Source: Branchiostoma floridae (taxonomy: Eukaryota > Chordata > Leptocardii > Amphioxiformes > Branchiostomatidae). Taken from it: 48,748 nucleotides of DNA. The stretch is taken from the NCBI RefSeq assembly GCF_000003815.2, contig NW_023365809.1:1-48748 (forward strand), in the 5' to 3' direction. Positions 35,701-38,667 of the stretch are shown piece after piece. Both the position numbers and the translations under genes were made by a program. The notes beneath the pieces were generated by a model. It was not told where the DNA came from. It worked only from the letters and a program-made list of their open reading frames with translations, and ran no database searches. Numbering within the stretch: position 1 is the first letter of the stretch; every line of letters starts with the position of its first letter.

Positions 35701-36924
35701 AAAATCCTGTTTGCATGTAAACAACACTATTAAATGCCTTTGTTAACTTAGAGGTTCACTGTACGTGGAAATTGGTTCACTGTAGAAACTCTCCTCTACT
35801 TCGCTATTGTTATTTTCTTGGGCCTGTAAGCCCCCAAACACGTGAACGCTTGCCGGTATAATCTGTTGATTCTCTTATCCGTCCAGAAGAGAGCCCTGAG
35901 GATCATACTGGGACCAGATTACGTCAGCTATGAGTCTGCTCTGCGCACAACAGGACTCAGTCGTCTGGACTCTAGAAGGGACATTCTATGTCTTAGATAT
36001 GCGCAATCTCTTGCGAACTCTAGCAGATACAGTTCATGGCTCCCATTGCGGCGGGGGGATGTCCACAACAGAACTTTAAGAAATAATGCCAGCTACACCA
36101 GTTTCAAATGTAGGACGTCCCGGTTGAGTAACAGCACTCTCCCCTATTGCGTCAGACTCCTCAATGAAAACTTGTAGTGTTTTTTTAAAGGAATCGGACA
36201 TGTCAGTATAGCGTATTTGATATGTTGTATATATATATAGTGTATATATACGTATATGTGAAATTTGTGATCATTGTACAAAATTGCAATTCAGTCGTTA
36301 GGCTGCAACAGTTTTTCAATCCAATAAACCATTTCTCTCTCTCTCTCTCTCTAACATCCGGTCCACTAATATTTTTCAGGTTGTTTTTTTCCGGACCGGT
36401 CCAACAAGAAAAAAACCCTAGCCAAGAAGAGTCTTGGTGGCGGTCACTCAAGGCAAAATTTGTGTTATAAAAATCCTTTTCAAAGTGCAAAGCGTCAAGG
36501 CCATGGCGAGTATGGACTCAAAACCTGCGAACTCTTGGTTCTGAGTCCAATGCTCTACCAGTTACGCCACAATGTTTTAAGTTAGGGAGCGGTCACATAG
36601 GTCAACTGCGATCGTCGTACGATTTTGATGCCATAGGATTTTCAAGCAGGACGTGACAGAACCAACCATCGGCATGGATCCAAAGCAGCATTTTGTGTAC
36701 CAAGACAGTTGAACTTTGCAGGAGACATACAATTTTGTCCTCCAAAACGCCCAAAGCTAGCGATCGTATGGCAATCGCACGACCTATGTGATCACGCTCT
36801 AAGCCAAAGAAAAACTAAGACAGGTAAATATTTATTAAATCTTACCATTGTTCTGGGCATAGCACGTCAATTGTTGTTTTAGTATCCATGTTGTTGCAAG
36901 GATGATTTTGAAACTCCAGTGCAT
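1505..36924 (-). CDS. Giant secreted mosaic gene: CUB/Sushi/tectonin/LDLa/F5-8C/C-type lectin (36 exons)
   Basis: Hand-built model. The 36 exons sum to 6066 nt with no internal stop (about 2021 aa). Approximate residues: signal peptide 1-22, CUB1 27-137, Sushi 138-202, CUB2 203-329, CUB3 330-452, tectonin repeats 453-761, LDLa x13 762-1393, F5/8C 1394-1542, CTLD1 1543-1685, linker 1686-1723, CUB4 1724-1869, CTLD2 1870-2021. Thirty of 35 introns are phase 1, as expected for exon-shuffled extracellular modules. No transmembrane helix or GPI-type tail was seen. Function is inferred: a secreted multi-ligand or pattern-recognition protein. I do not recognise a named orthologue. Doubtful points are the tectonin/LDLa junction near 24998, the acceptor of LDLa-12, and a TG acceptor before the last exon. 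It could be two adjacent genes, but no second signal-peptide exon was found. A minus-strand AATAAA at 725-730 is a possible polyadenylation signal. Confidence 0.72.
1780..1975. repeat. Interspersed repeat shared with 18477-18820
   Basis: Both copies contain GACCGGGTGATAAC, TATCACACGGGCT and CCGTGTTGTRTTCTATAT in the same order. Non-coding. Confidence 0.55.
3780..5280. repeat. Two diverged direct repeat units (about 0.9 kb) around an assembly gap
   Basis: 3820-4540 and 4700-5260 share an ordered set of blocks: GACCGTCAACAA, GCGCAGCGAA, CTGAAGAGAAGT, TATGAATATTAATTAGC and CTCTTCGCTGATTGGCT. The 100-N gap at 4545-4644 falls between them, so copy number may be collapsed. Confidence 0.7.
4545..4644. 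other. Assembly gap (100 N)
   Basis: Exactly 100 Ns, a placeholder length, inside the repeat block at 3.8-5.3 kb. Confidence 0.98.
5282..5800. repeat. Tandem repeat of 162-163 bp, about 3.3 copies
   Basis: The phrase GGTACAGGAGCCAAAAGTGT and its variants start at 5301, 5463, 5626 and 5789, giving periods of 162-163 bp. Plus-strand reading frames here are only by-products of the repeat. It continues directly from the 3.8-5.3 kb repeat block. Confidence 0.85.
5991..6088. repeat. Two tandem copies of a 49-bp unit with internal palindrome
   Basis: TTACGAATACAATATATTTC followed by ACCATACCTATGGTATGG is repeated exactly at offset 49. Recent local duplication. Confidence 0.9.
7062..7297. mobile_element. 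MITE family A copy (TIR CTAGTTCACC...)
   Basis: Ends CTAGTTCACCATTGACCGCC and CGCGGATAAAGGTGAACTA are inverted. Related copies at 8583-8811 and about 27740-27850, and a fragment at 5-60. Intronic. Confidence 0.7.
7335..7772 (-). CDS. Mosaic gene exon 33: CUB domain 4
   Basis: One 438-nt phase 1-1 exon. A cysteine-rich lead ([17 protein letters not shown]) precedes a CUB domain with [40 protein letters not shown] and HGLCRGEGE, all four CUB cysteines present, ending [11 protein letters not shown]. The four extra cysteines before the domain may pair with one another. Confidence 0.87.
8421..8560. mobile_element. Short MITE with TIR TCYCCAAGCARACC
   Basis: Left TCTCCAAGCAAACC and right GGGTCTGCTTGGGGA are inverted; interior has GCCGGC-rich inverted blocks. 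Missing at the orthologous point of the 15.25 kb duplicate. Confidence 0.7.
8583..8811. mobile_element. MITE family A copy
   Basis: TIRs GTCACCTTTATCCGTAGGGT and ACGGATAATGGTGAACTAG; internal GATACCAAATCGACAGACGG shared with the 27.7 kb copy. Absent from the duplicated sequence at 15.25 kb, which marks an insertion. Confidence 0.75.
8821..8934 (-). CDS. Mosaic gene exon 32: linker exon of unknown fold
   Basis: An open phase 1-1 exon of 38 codons with a good acceptor (TTTCTAG) and donor (CAG|GTATCT): [19 protein letters not shown] followed by an acidic stretch ending VYIPDMT. One cysteine and one NYT sequon. No recognisable domain. Its 3' end and the following intron are duplicated in inverted orientation near 15250. 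Support is frame and phase only. Confidence 0.5.
9709..11291 (-). CDS. Mosaic gene exons 29-31: C-type lectin domain 1
   Basis: Exons 11056-11291 (phase 1 to 0), 10414-10549 (0 to 1) and 9709-9765 (1 to 1). The joined sequence runs from [18 protein letters not shown] through [19 protein letters not shown] and NGWIGMKL to [33 protein letters not shown]. Long-form CTLD with the main disulphides. No EPN or QPD sugar-binding motif is visible, so calcium-dependent sugar binding is doubtful. Confidence 0.85.
11802..13215 (-). CDS. Mosaic gene exons 27-28: F5/8 type C (discoidin) domain
   Basis: Exon 12932-13215 (phase 1 to 0) and exon 11802-11964 (0 to 1). The first has [20 protein letters not shown], then [14 protein letters not shown] and FSLKYG. 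The second has IFQASTNG, then [13 protein letters not shown] and [10 protein letters not shown], the discoidin C-terminal signature with its closing cysteine (the first is in GACLLP). Such domains bind lipids, glycans or proteins. A 100-N gap lies in the intron between them. An alternative donor at 11808 would end the second exon seven bases earlier in phase 0; the phase-1 GTAAAA donor fits the next exon. Confidence 0.85.
12362..12461. other. Assembly gap (100 N) flanked by inverted repeats
   Basis: Exactly 100 Ns. The flanks (about 12316-12352 and 12462-12500) are reverse complements: CCGTAGTAACCGCTGGCTCA against TGAGCCAGCGGTTACTACGG. A palindromic element probably blocked assembly. It is in the intron between the two F5/8C exons. 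Confidence 0.95.
12627..12880. repeat. Interspersed repeat related to 29990-30150
   Basis: Shared TTTTTAGTCATAC, TGTACGTTTTGCA and CCCATTA blocks, with AGGACGCAG downstream in both. Lies directly 3' of the first F5/8C exon on the minus strand. Confidence 0.5.
13755..13856 (-). CDS. Mosaic gene exon 26: short LDLa module 13
   Basis: Phase 1-1 exon, 34 codons: [31 protein letters not shown]. It has four cysteines, a canonical C-terminal half and intact calcium cluster. Cysteine 3 is replaced by F (NRFIS) and cysteine 1 is absent, the same pair lost as in module 12. Confidence 0.82.
13976..14640. other. Intron between LDLa-12 and LDLa-13: nothing recognised
   Basis: About 660 bp of AT-rich sequence. 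Plus-strand reading frames of up to 98 codons have no recognisable domain or splice-supported context. It includes a CTCTTCTTCAG region near 14517 resembling the MITE family B end. Confidence 0.4.
14683..14871 (-). CDS. Mosaic gene exon 25: degenerate LDLa module 12
   Basis: The 3' boundary at 14683 is clear (GTG|GTAAAC, phase 1). The 5' boundary is a guess: the AAG at 14872 gives the right phase but has a poor pyrimidine tract. The module reads [20 protein letters not shown], then YCNGEEDC and ADESPRKC. It has four cysteines; position 3 is F and no cysteine 1 is seen, so the 1-3 pair is lost. Confidence 0.6.
15246..15510 (+). repeat. Inverted duplicate of 8190-8855
   Basis: On the plus strand this matches the minus strand of 8855-8190: TATATATTCCAGACATGACA, ACATTCTCTGT, AGAAGAAGAGTGGCAGGC, ATTTTATCTTCAT. 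It includes the last bases of exon 32 but lacks the two MITEs found in the 8-kb copy. Located in the intron between LDLa-11 and LDLa-12. Confidence 0.85.
15714..15830 (-). CDS. Mosaic gene exon 24: LDLa module 11
   Basis: Phase 1-1 exon, 39 codons, six cysteines: [23 protein letters not shown] and LDFTEEKNC. The SDE cluster is TEE. Acceptor follows a CTTTTTC tract. Confidence 0.88.
15900..16740. other. Intron between LDLa-10 and LDLa-11: repeats only
   Basis: 15905-16130 has loosely inverted ends (AGCCTGGTAACC, GGGAGCTTGTCGCTA and TAGCGACAAGGAGCT). 16170-16560 is AT-rich without a gene; a G run sits at about 16170. Confidence 0.4.
16755..16955 (-). CDS. Mosaic gene exon 23: LDLa-like module 10 with long N-terminal spacer
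   Basis: Phase 1-1 exon, 67 codons. Six cysteines in LDLa order: GTCTGVW, a long segment with [27 protein letters not shown] and [13 protein letters not shown]. About 37 residues lie between cysteines 1 and 2, much more than usual. Consensus CDG reads CDDEHG. The fold is likely but less certain than its neighbours. Confidence 0.75.
17503..17646 (-). CDS. Mosaic gene exon 22: LDLa module 9
   Basis: Phase 1-1 exon, 48 codons, six cysteines: [27 protein letters not shown], then an insertion [12 protein letters not shown] before DELNC. The insertion lengthens the calcium-site loop. Confidence 0.88.
17809..17976 (-). CDS. Mosaic gene exon 21: LDLa module 8 with an extra cysteine pair
   Basis: Phase 1-1 exon, 56 codons. 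Eight cysteines: [27 protein letters not shown], then an inserted stretch [13 protein letters not shown] before ADDEANC. The two additional cysteines could form a fourth disulphide. A 5S-derived SINE lies just upstream in the preceding intron. Confidence 0.85.
17990..18260 (-). mobile_element. 5S-rRNA-derived SINE
   Basis: On the minus strand about 90 bp at 18170-18260 match the 3' two thirds of 5S rRNA, including GATCTCGGAAGTTAAGCA and CTGGATGGGAGACC, which cover the internal Pol III promoter boxes. A non-5S body follows and ends in a degenerate TATCATA repeat (17985-18025). This is the layout of SINE3-type elements. Located in the intron before LDLa-8. Confidence 0.75.
18392..18462. repeat. 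ATACC pentanucleotide microsatellite
   Basis: About 14 uninterrupted ATACC/CCATA units, followed by the interspersed repeat at 18477-18820, which itself ends in a shorter ATACC run (about 18819-18845). Confidence 0.9.
18995..19120 (-). CDS. Mosaic gene exon 20: LDLa module 7
   Basis: Phase 1-1 exon, 42 codons, six cysteines: [26 protein letters not shown] and ANGEDEKNC. Clean pyrimidine-rich acceptor and GTGAGT donor. Confidence 0.9.
19381..19610. repeat. Imperfect AGT/TAG trinucleotide repeat
   Basis: About 230 bp of AGT-rich triplets with AGC/AGA interruptions. Low-complexity reading frames on both strands (poly-L, poly-S) are not genes. Ends about 75 bp from LDLa-6. Confidence 0.9.
19684..19857 (-). 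CDS. Mosaic gene exon 19: divergent LDLa module 6
   Basis: Phase 1-1 exon, 58 codons. It keeps the LDLa frame [18 protein letters not shown] and YDETDC but has four cysteines. By alignment cysteines 2 and 5, which pair in the LDLa fold, are both gone (the usual CDGxxDC reads CDGMIDF). The remaining four fit pairs 1-3 and 4-6. Confidence 0.78.
19906..20126. repeat. AATTTG/AATTTT hexanucleotide microsatellite
   Basis: About 220 bp: a block of GAATTT units, a short TCAATT transition, then about 24 TTTTAA units. It fills most of the 320-bp intron between LDLa-5 and LDLa-6. The LNLN/FNFN and LKLK reading frames are artefacts. Confidence 0.95.
20178..20315 (-). CDS. Mosaic gene exon 18: LDLa module 5
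   Basis: Phase 1-1 exon, 46 codons, six cysteines: [34 protein letters not shown] and RDFSDEIGC. The usual CDG reads CDR; the SDE cluster is kept. The following intron is mostly a hexanucleotide repeat. Confidence 0.9.
20667..20804 (-). CDS. Mosaic gene exon 17: LDLa module 4
   Basis: Phase 1-1 exon, 46 codons. Canonical six-cysteine module: [32 protein letters not shown]. Calcium-site residues D and SDE are conserved. Confidence 0.92.
21800..21943 (-). CDS. Mosaic gene exon 16: LDLa module 3
   Basis: Phase 1-1 exon, 48 codons, all six cysteines and a canonical end: [17 protein letters not shown] followed by SDGSDEIRC. The calcium-binding acidic cluster is intact. There is a longer than usual spacer between cysteines 1 and 2. 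Confidence 0.9.
22384..22512 (-). CDS. Mosaic gene exon 15: LDLa module 2
   Basis: Phase 1-1 exon of 43 codons with six cysteines: [37 protein letters not shown]. The acidic calcium-site region (usually D-x-SDE) is replaced by EDKEDE. Confidence 0.88.
22588..22912. mobile_element. MITE with TIR AACTTTCTTCCAACACAAA
   Basis: Left AACTTTCTTCCAACACAAA (about 22589) and right TTTGTGTTGGAAGAAAGTT (about 22888) are perfect inverted repeats. A related fragment is at 10640-10860 (ACCAACACAGATGAACTTTC). Confidence 0.75.
23330..23690 (+). mobile_element. Decayed LINE 3' end related to the 30.9-32.0 kb element
   Basis: The 3' part (about 23636-23680) matches the end of the other element: TGACTGCAATTAGCCCTC and GAATTTGCAAGAAACT against TGACTGCATTTAGCCCCA and GAATATGCAATAAACT. 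The reading frame is broken. Intronic, opposite to the gene. Confidence 0.5.
24190..24315 (-). CDS. Mosaic gene exon 14: LDLa module 1
   Basis: Phase 1-1 exon, 42 codons, with [28 protein letters not shown] and DDTDERNC. It has seven cysteines, one more than the LDLa fold needs (the extra one in ILEC), so an unpaired cysteine may face a neighbour. Poor CT/AC-rich acceptor context but clear homology. Confidence 0.8.
24693..24885. mobile_element. MITE family B (TIR with GTCTGTCGCCTTCGTCAGGG)
   Basis: Left GATCGTCTGTCGCCTTCGTC and right GGTAACAGACAGTAACCGAAACGTC are inverted. Half-copies occur at 13478-13570 and 12230-12315, and related ends at 22160-22270, 22625-22665 and 45915-45955. Lies just past the possible stop of the tectonin exon. 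Confidence 0.65.
24998..28631 (-). CDS. Mosaic gene exons 9-13: tectonin-repeat beta-propeller (about 6 repeats)
   Basis: Exons 28485-28631, 27870-27984, 26955-27151, 25973-26125 and 24998-25312. Each encodes tectonin-type repeats with W-x-V, IS/VSVG and VWA/G motifs: [91 protein letters not shown] and [18 protein letters not shown]. Six repeats would close a six-bladed propeller, as in tachylectin-1 and fish egg lectin relatives that bind LPS or glycans; ligand binding here is inferred. The last exon has a possible donor after IQK at 24997. If it is unused, the frame runs to a stop at 24915-24917. Confidence 0.8.
25714..25968. mobile_element. MITE with about 45-bp TIRs ending 3 nt from a splice donor
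   Basis: Left AGGTGCATTCTCACTGCAC and right GTGCAGTGAGGGTGCTCCT are inverted, continuing inward through CGTCAATCTTGCGTCACTGC. The right end at 25968 lies next to GTAC, and tectonin exon 12 ends at 25973. Confidence 0.75.
26675..26728. repeat. AT dinucleotide microsatellite
   Basis: TATATA run flanked by TATGTATATA. Intronic. Confidence 0.9.
27555..27705. repeat. Interspersed repeat shared with 39725-39820
   Basis: Both copies carry GTCAGAAACATCA, GGCGAAGCAGGGGTTACGA and GGCTGCTCGGGAAATTCCC in the same order and strand. Confidence 0.65.
27740..27850. mobile_element. MITE family A partial copy with AT microsatellite
   Basis: Retains CAATTTGAAACCACCGTCCG, GATATCCCTAAA and the end GGTGAACTAGTGT, with an AT run at 27803-27823. 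It ends about 20 bp from tectonin exon 27870-27984. Confidence 0.6.
29362..29730 (-). CDS. Mosaic gene exon 8: CUB domain 3
   Basis: One 369-nt phase 1-1 exon covers the whole domain, from [19 protein letters not shown] through [19 protein letters not shown] to [10 protein letters not shown] and [12 protein letters not shown]. The second disulphide pair is present, but both cysteines of the first pair are missing (the segment before SEDTG has none, and the usual C-x-W reads YQHWNI). This is complementary to CUB1. Confidence 0.85.
30415..32554 (-). CDS. Mosaic gene exons 5-7: CUB domain 2
   Basis: Exons 32440-32554 (phase 1 to 2), 32117-32235 (2 to 1) and 30415-30561 (1 to 1). Joined they give a CUB domain with all four cysteines: HAC, NNMDC followed by [18 protein letters not shown], and [10 protein letters not shown], ending [10 protein letters not shown]. 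The intron between exons 6 and 7 holds a plus-strand LINE 3' fragment (about 30870-32036) in opposite orientation to the gene. Confidence 0.85.
30870..32036 (+). mobile_element. Non-LTR retrotransposon (CR1/L2-like) 3' fragment with intact C-terminal ORF
   Basis: A plus-strand reading frame to 31921 encodes the post-RT region of a LINE ORF2: [38 protein letters not shown] and a C-terminal cysteine/histidine cluster LCIFC...EVHFVLEC. The frame opens at 30776 (381 codons). A short 3' UTR ends in an AATAAA and TCATTG hexamer repeats (32007-32036), the tail style of CR1/L2-group elements. The reverse-transcriptase core is absent, so this is a 5'-truncated copy. It is antisense to the mosaic gene, inside the CUB2 intron. 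Confidence 0.85.
32987..33181 (-). CDS. Mosaic gene exon 4: Sushi (CCP) domain
   Basis: A single symmetrical phase-1 exon of 195 nt. It carries the four-cysteine Sushi pattern: [18 protein letters not shown], then [20 protein letters not shown], a conserved [10 protein letters not shown]. Sushi modules mediate protein binding in complement and adhesion proteins; the partner here is unknown. Confidence 0.9.
33428..33826. repeat. Long palindrome (foldback element), about 180-bp arms
   Basis: Left blocks CAGTGTAATTCCGGAC, ACCAGATGAATT, AAAGGATCATGAATATGTAG and ATTAGATGTCTC recur in reverse complement as GAGACATCTTAT, CTACATATTCACTATCCTTT, AATTCATCTGGT and GTCCGGAATTATACTG. The centre is rich in CAGAATTCTG. 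Intron between CUB1 and Sushi. Confidence 0.85.
34255..35385 (-). CDS. Mosaic gene exons 2-3: CUB domain 1
   Basis: Exon 2 is 35158-35385 and exon 3 is 34255-34359, both phase 1 to 1. Exon 2 encodes the CUB start with [16 protein letters not shown] and a DCMWTI core. Exon 3 encodes the last strands, ending [10 protein letters not shown]. The first disulphide pair (DCDE and LDCMW) is present. The second pair is absent: the usual C-x-YD reads ENYDWL and the usual WCG reads GGWYTG. Fold assignment is strong; ligand is unknown. Confidence 0.85.
35579..36410. repeat. Older interspersed repeat split by the LINE at 35871-36352
   Basis: Left part 35579-35870 and right part 36353-36410 match, in order, the uninterrupted copy at 45369-45770 (shared TACAGAAAATTCAGGT, TATAATCTGTT and CGGACCGGTCCAA-type segments). 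The LINE sits between the two parts. Confidence 0.7.
35871..36352 (+). mobile_element. Non-LTR retrotransposon 3' fragment with CT-repeat tail
   Basis: Encodes a LINE ORF2 C-terminal segment: [39 protein letters not shown], stop at 36175-36177. A 3' UTR follows with AATAAA and a CT dinucleotide run (about 36336-36352). It interrupts an older repeat whose halves flank it, and lies in intron 1 of the mosaic gene. Confidence 0.75.
36502..36572 (-). mobile_element. tRNA-like sequence, probable SINE head or tRNA pseudogene
   Basis: Minus strand TGGCGTAACTGGTAGAGCA resembles an A box and D arm (shortened), GCAGGTTTTGAGTCC a B box and T arm, and TGGCG/CGCCA pair as the acceptor ends. The anticodon loop is eight bases with only a four-pair stem, so a working tRNA is unlikely. 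Intron 1 of the mosaic gene. Confidence 0.45.
36590..36803. mobile_element. MITE with TIR TTAGGGAGCGGTCACATAGGTC
   Basis: Right end GACCTATGTGATCACGCTCTAA is the imperfect inverse of the left end, and the inner CGATCGT/ACGATCG-like blocks also pair. It ends about 40 bp from the exon-1 donor of the mosaic gene. Confidence 0.75.
36846..36924 (-). CDS. Mosaic gene exon 1: start codon and signal peptide
   Basis: The ATG at 36924 opens [18 protein letters not shown] followed by LTCYAQNN, a short hydrophobic leader with a plausible signal-peptidase site after CYA. The exon ends in phase 1 at a good GTAAG donor, matching the phase-1 acceptor of the first CUB exon. This start was chosen because the frame gives a leader peptide; the overlapping frame starting MDTKTT ends in phase 2 and would not join the CUB frame. 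Confidence 0.7.
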
Positions 36925-38667
36925 GGCTGGATCCGTCCGAGACTTAGACTCTTCCAAACTTAGCAATACTAGTGTCCTTCAACAAGGCCACAGTAATTTG
37001 ATTTTATGGATGACATCCGCGCTCATTAATTTTTACCTTATTTCAGAAAAAAACACAGGAATTGTTTTCTTATCCAGGGATGGTCAGATAGACCAAAATG
37101 GGTAAATACGTTGTGTTGTAACCTAATAATTATACGTAGAATTGAGGTAGCTTTGATTTATAGTTGCAGAAGTGAAACTTGCTGGATAATTGTATGAGTG
37201 GCACATAGAAGGAAGCCATGAGCAGTCTACCACACTAGTGTCACTTTTACTACGTGCACTTTTTAAATACAGGAATTGCTGCCTTTCTGGTTGTGATGCC
37301 ATATTTTGTCATTCTTGCGATCTTGTTTTTTTTTACCCATCTTGTTTTTTCGCCCTATCTTATTAATTTTGCCGTCACGTCTGCAGAGGATGTCATCCAT
37401 AAGATTTACTTTCTGTGGTCTTACTCGGAGGTAAAACTAGTTACGCCACTAGATTCAATTATTCAGTGTTTGCATCAACTTCCAATCAGTACGAGGTCGC
37501 TCGTATATCGGGTATACCATCTCTCATTTCAACTGGTGGAATGTTGGTAGAATTTTATGTGTTATGAAAGAAGATTAAACTTTATTAGTATATCTTTATT
37601 GACAAAAAAAACGTACAGGGGCTTCCGTATAGCGTATAGGTCTTCTTTGTCTATACATACATACAAATACGTAAATACAAACGGAGTAACGAATATGTAT
37701 ATGAATATATCAACGTGTTGAGTTTAACGTATCGTTTGCACTACCGGTTCTATGGTCTAAGTGTGGTATCATACTGCAACCAATGTAATTATACTATATA
37801 TAAAACATGACAATCCGCCCAGGCCTTCCCGACTTATGCTGTTCACAGACAGACAGACACACCCTCCAAAAAATATAACCTTCTTGATGATCAATCATTC
37901 AAGATTGTTTTAAAAACTATTGTAAAAAATTCCAAATATTAGGAAAATCTATCTATATTCATATAATCCATTACATTTGGGCCACCTATACATGCCACCT
38001 ATACAAATTGATCATTAATTGCCTATTATCATAATACATGATTATTGGCTCTGTCAATCTGTAGATTATGAGGCTTTATAACATTAAGTAGGCACACAGA
38101 CAGTCATCTTCTAGAACGAAGGAATACCATGGCCAAGAAAGGCAAACCAGTAAATAGTAGCCATTTACTTACAGGTTTGTAGTAATACCACCGCCACAAA
38201 TTAATATAAGACCTTTGTTTTTCAAGTAAGGCCATGTTGAGTCAATGTGTAGATAACATCCATGACATCAATGGAGAAAAAATTGCATTCATTATGAAAT
38301 CTAAGTGGTTTGGAAAAAATATCTAAACACTTACAGTATGTTATATGAAACAATAGATTCTTAATTCTTGTTCTTTTATATCTTCTTCTTTGAATTTGGA
38401 ATTGACTAAATATTGGCATTGTAAGACATTAGCATCCATTTACTGATATGTTTTTTGTGACTTACAGTATATGTTTAATCATTTTGCAGCAGCTTTGTTT
38501 ACAGTATGGTTAAAAACTTTTTTTCTTGGAAACGGACAAAAATTCATGCATGTGCAGATGTCAACCACATGATTGAATCCACATGCTTCTGGCACAAATC
38601 AATCAACTAGTCAACCAATCAGCACTTAATGTGCTCAAGACTACCTAATGTTCTTCAGCACCAAACA
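36925..38667. other. Intergenic region between the mosaic gene start and the P450 stop
   Basis: About 1.7 kb holding the mosaic-gene promoter and the P450 3' flank. No further coding domain was recognised; reading frames here are short and without recognisable motifs. AT-rich with no strong repeat. Confidence 0.5.

Noticed and set aside
36502-36572. Functional tRNA gene
   Set aside because: Shortened D arm and weak anticodon stem with an eight-base loop; kept as a tRNA-like repeat.
36843-36886. Alternative start [14 protein letters not shown] in the first exon
   Set aside because: Ends in phase 2, incompatible with the CUB1 exon, and lacks a leader; the overlapping frame starting at 36924 gives a signal peptide in phase 1.
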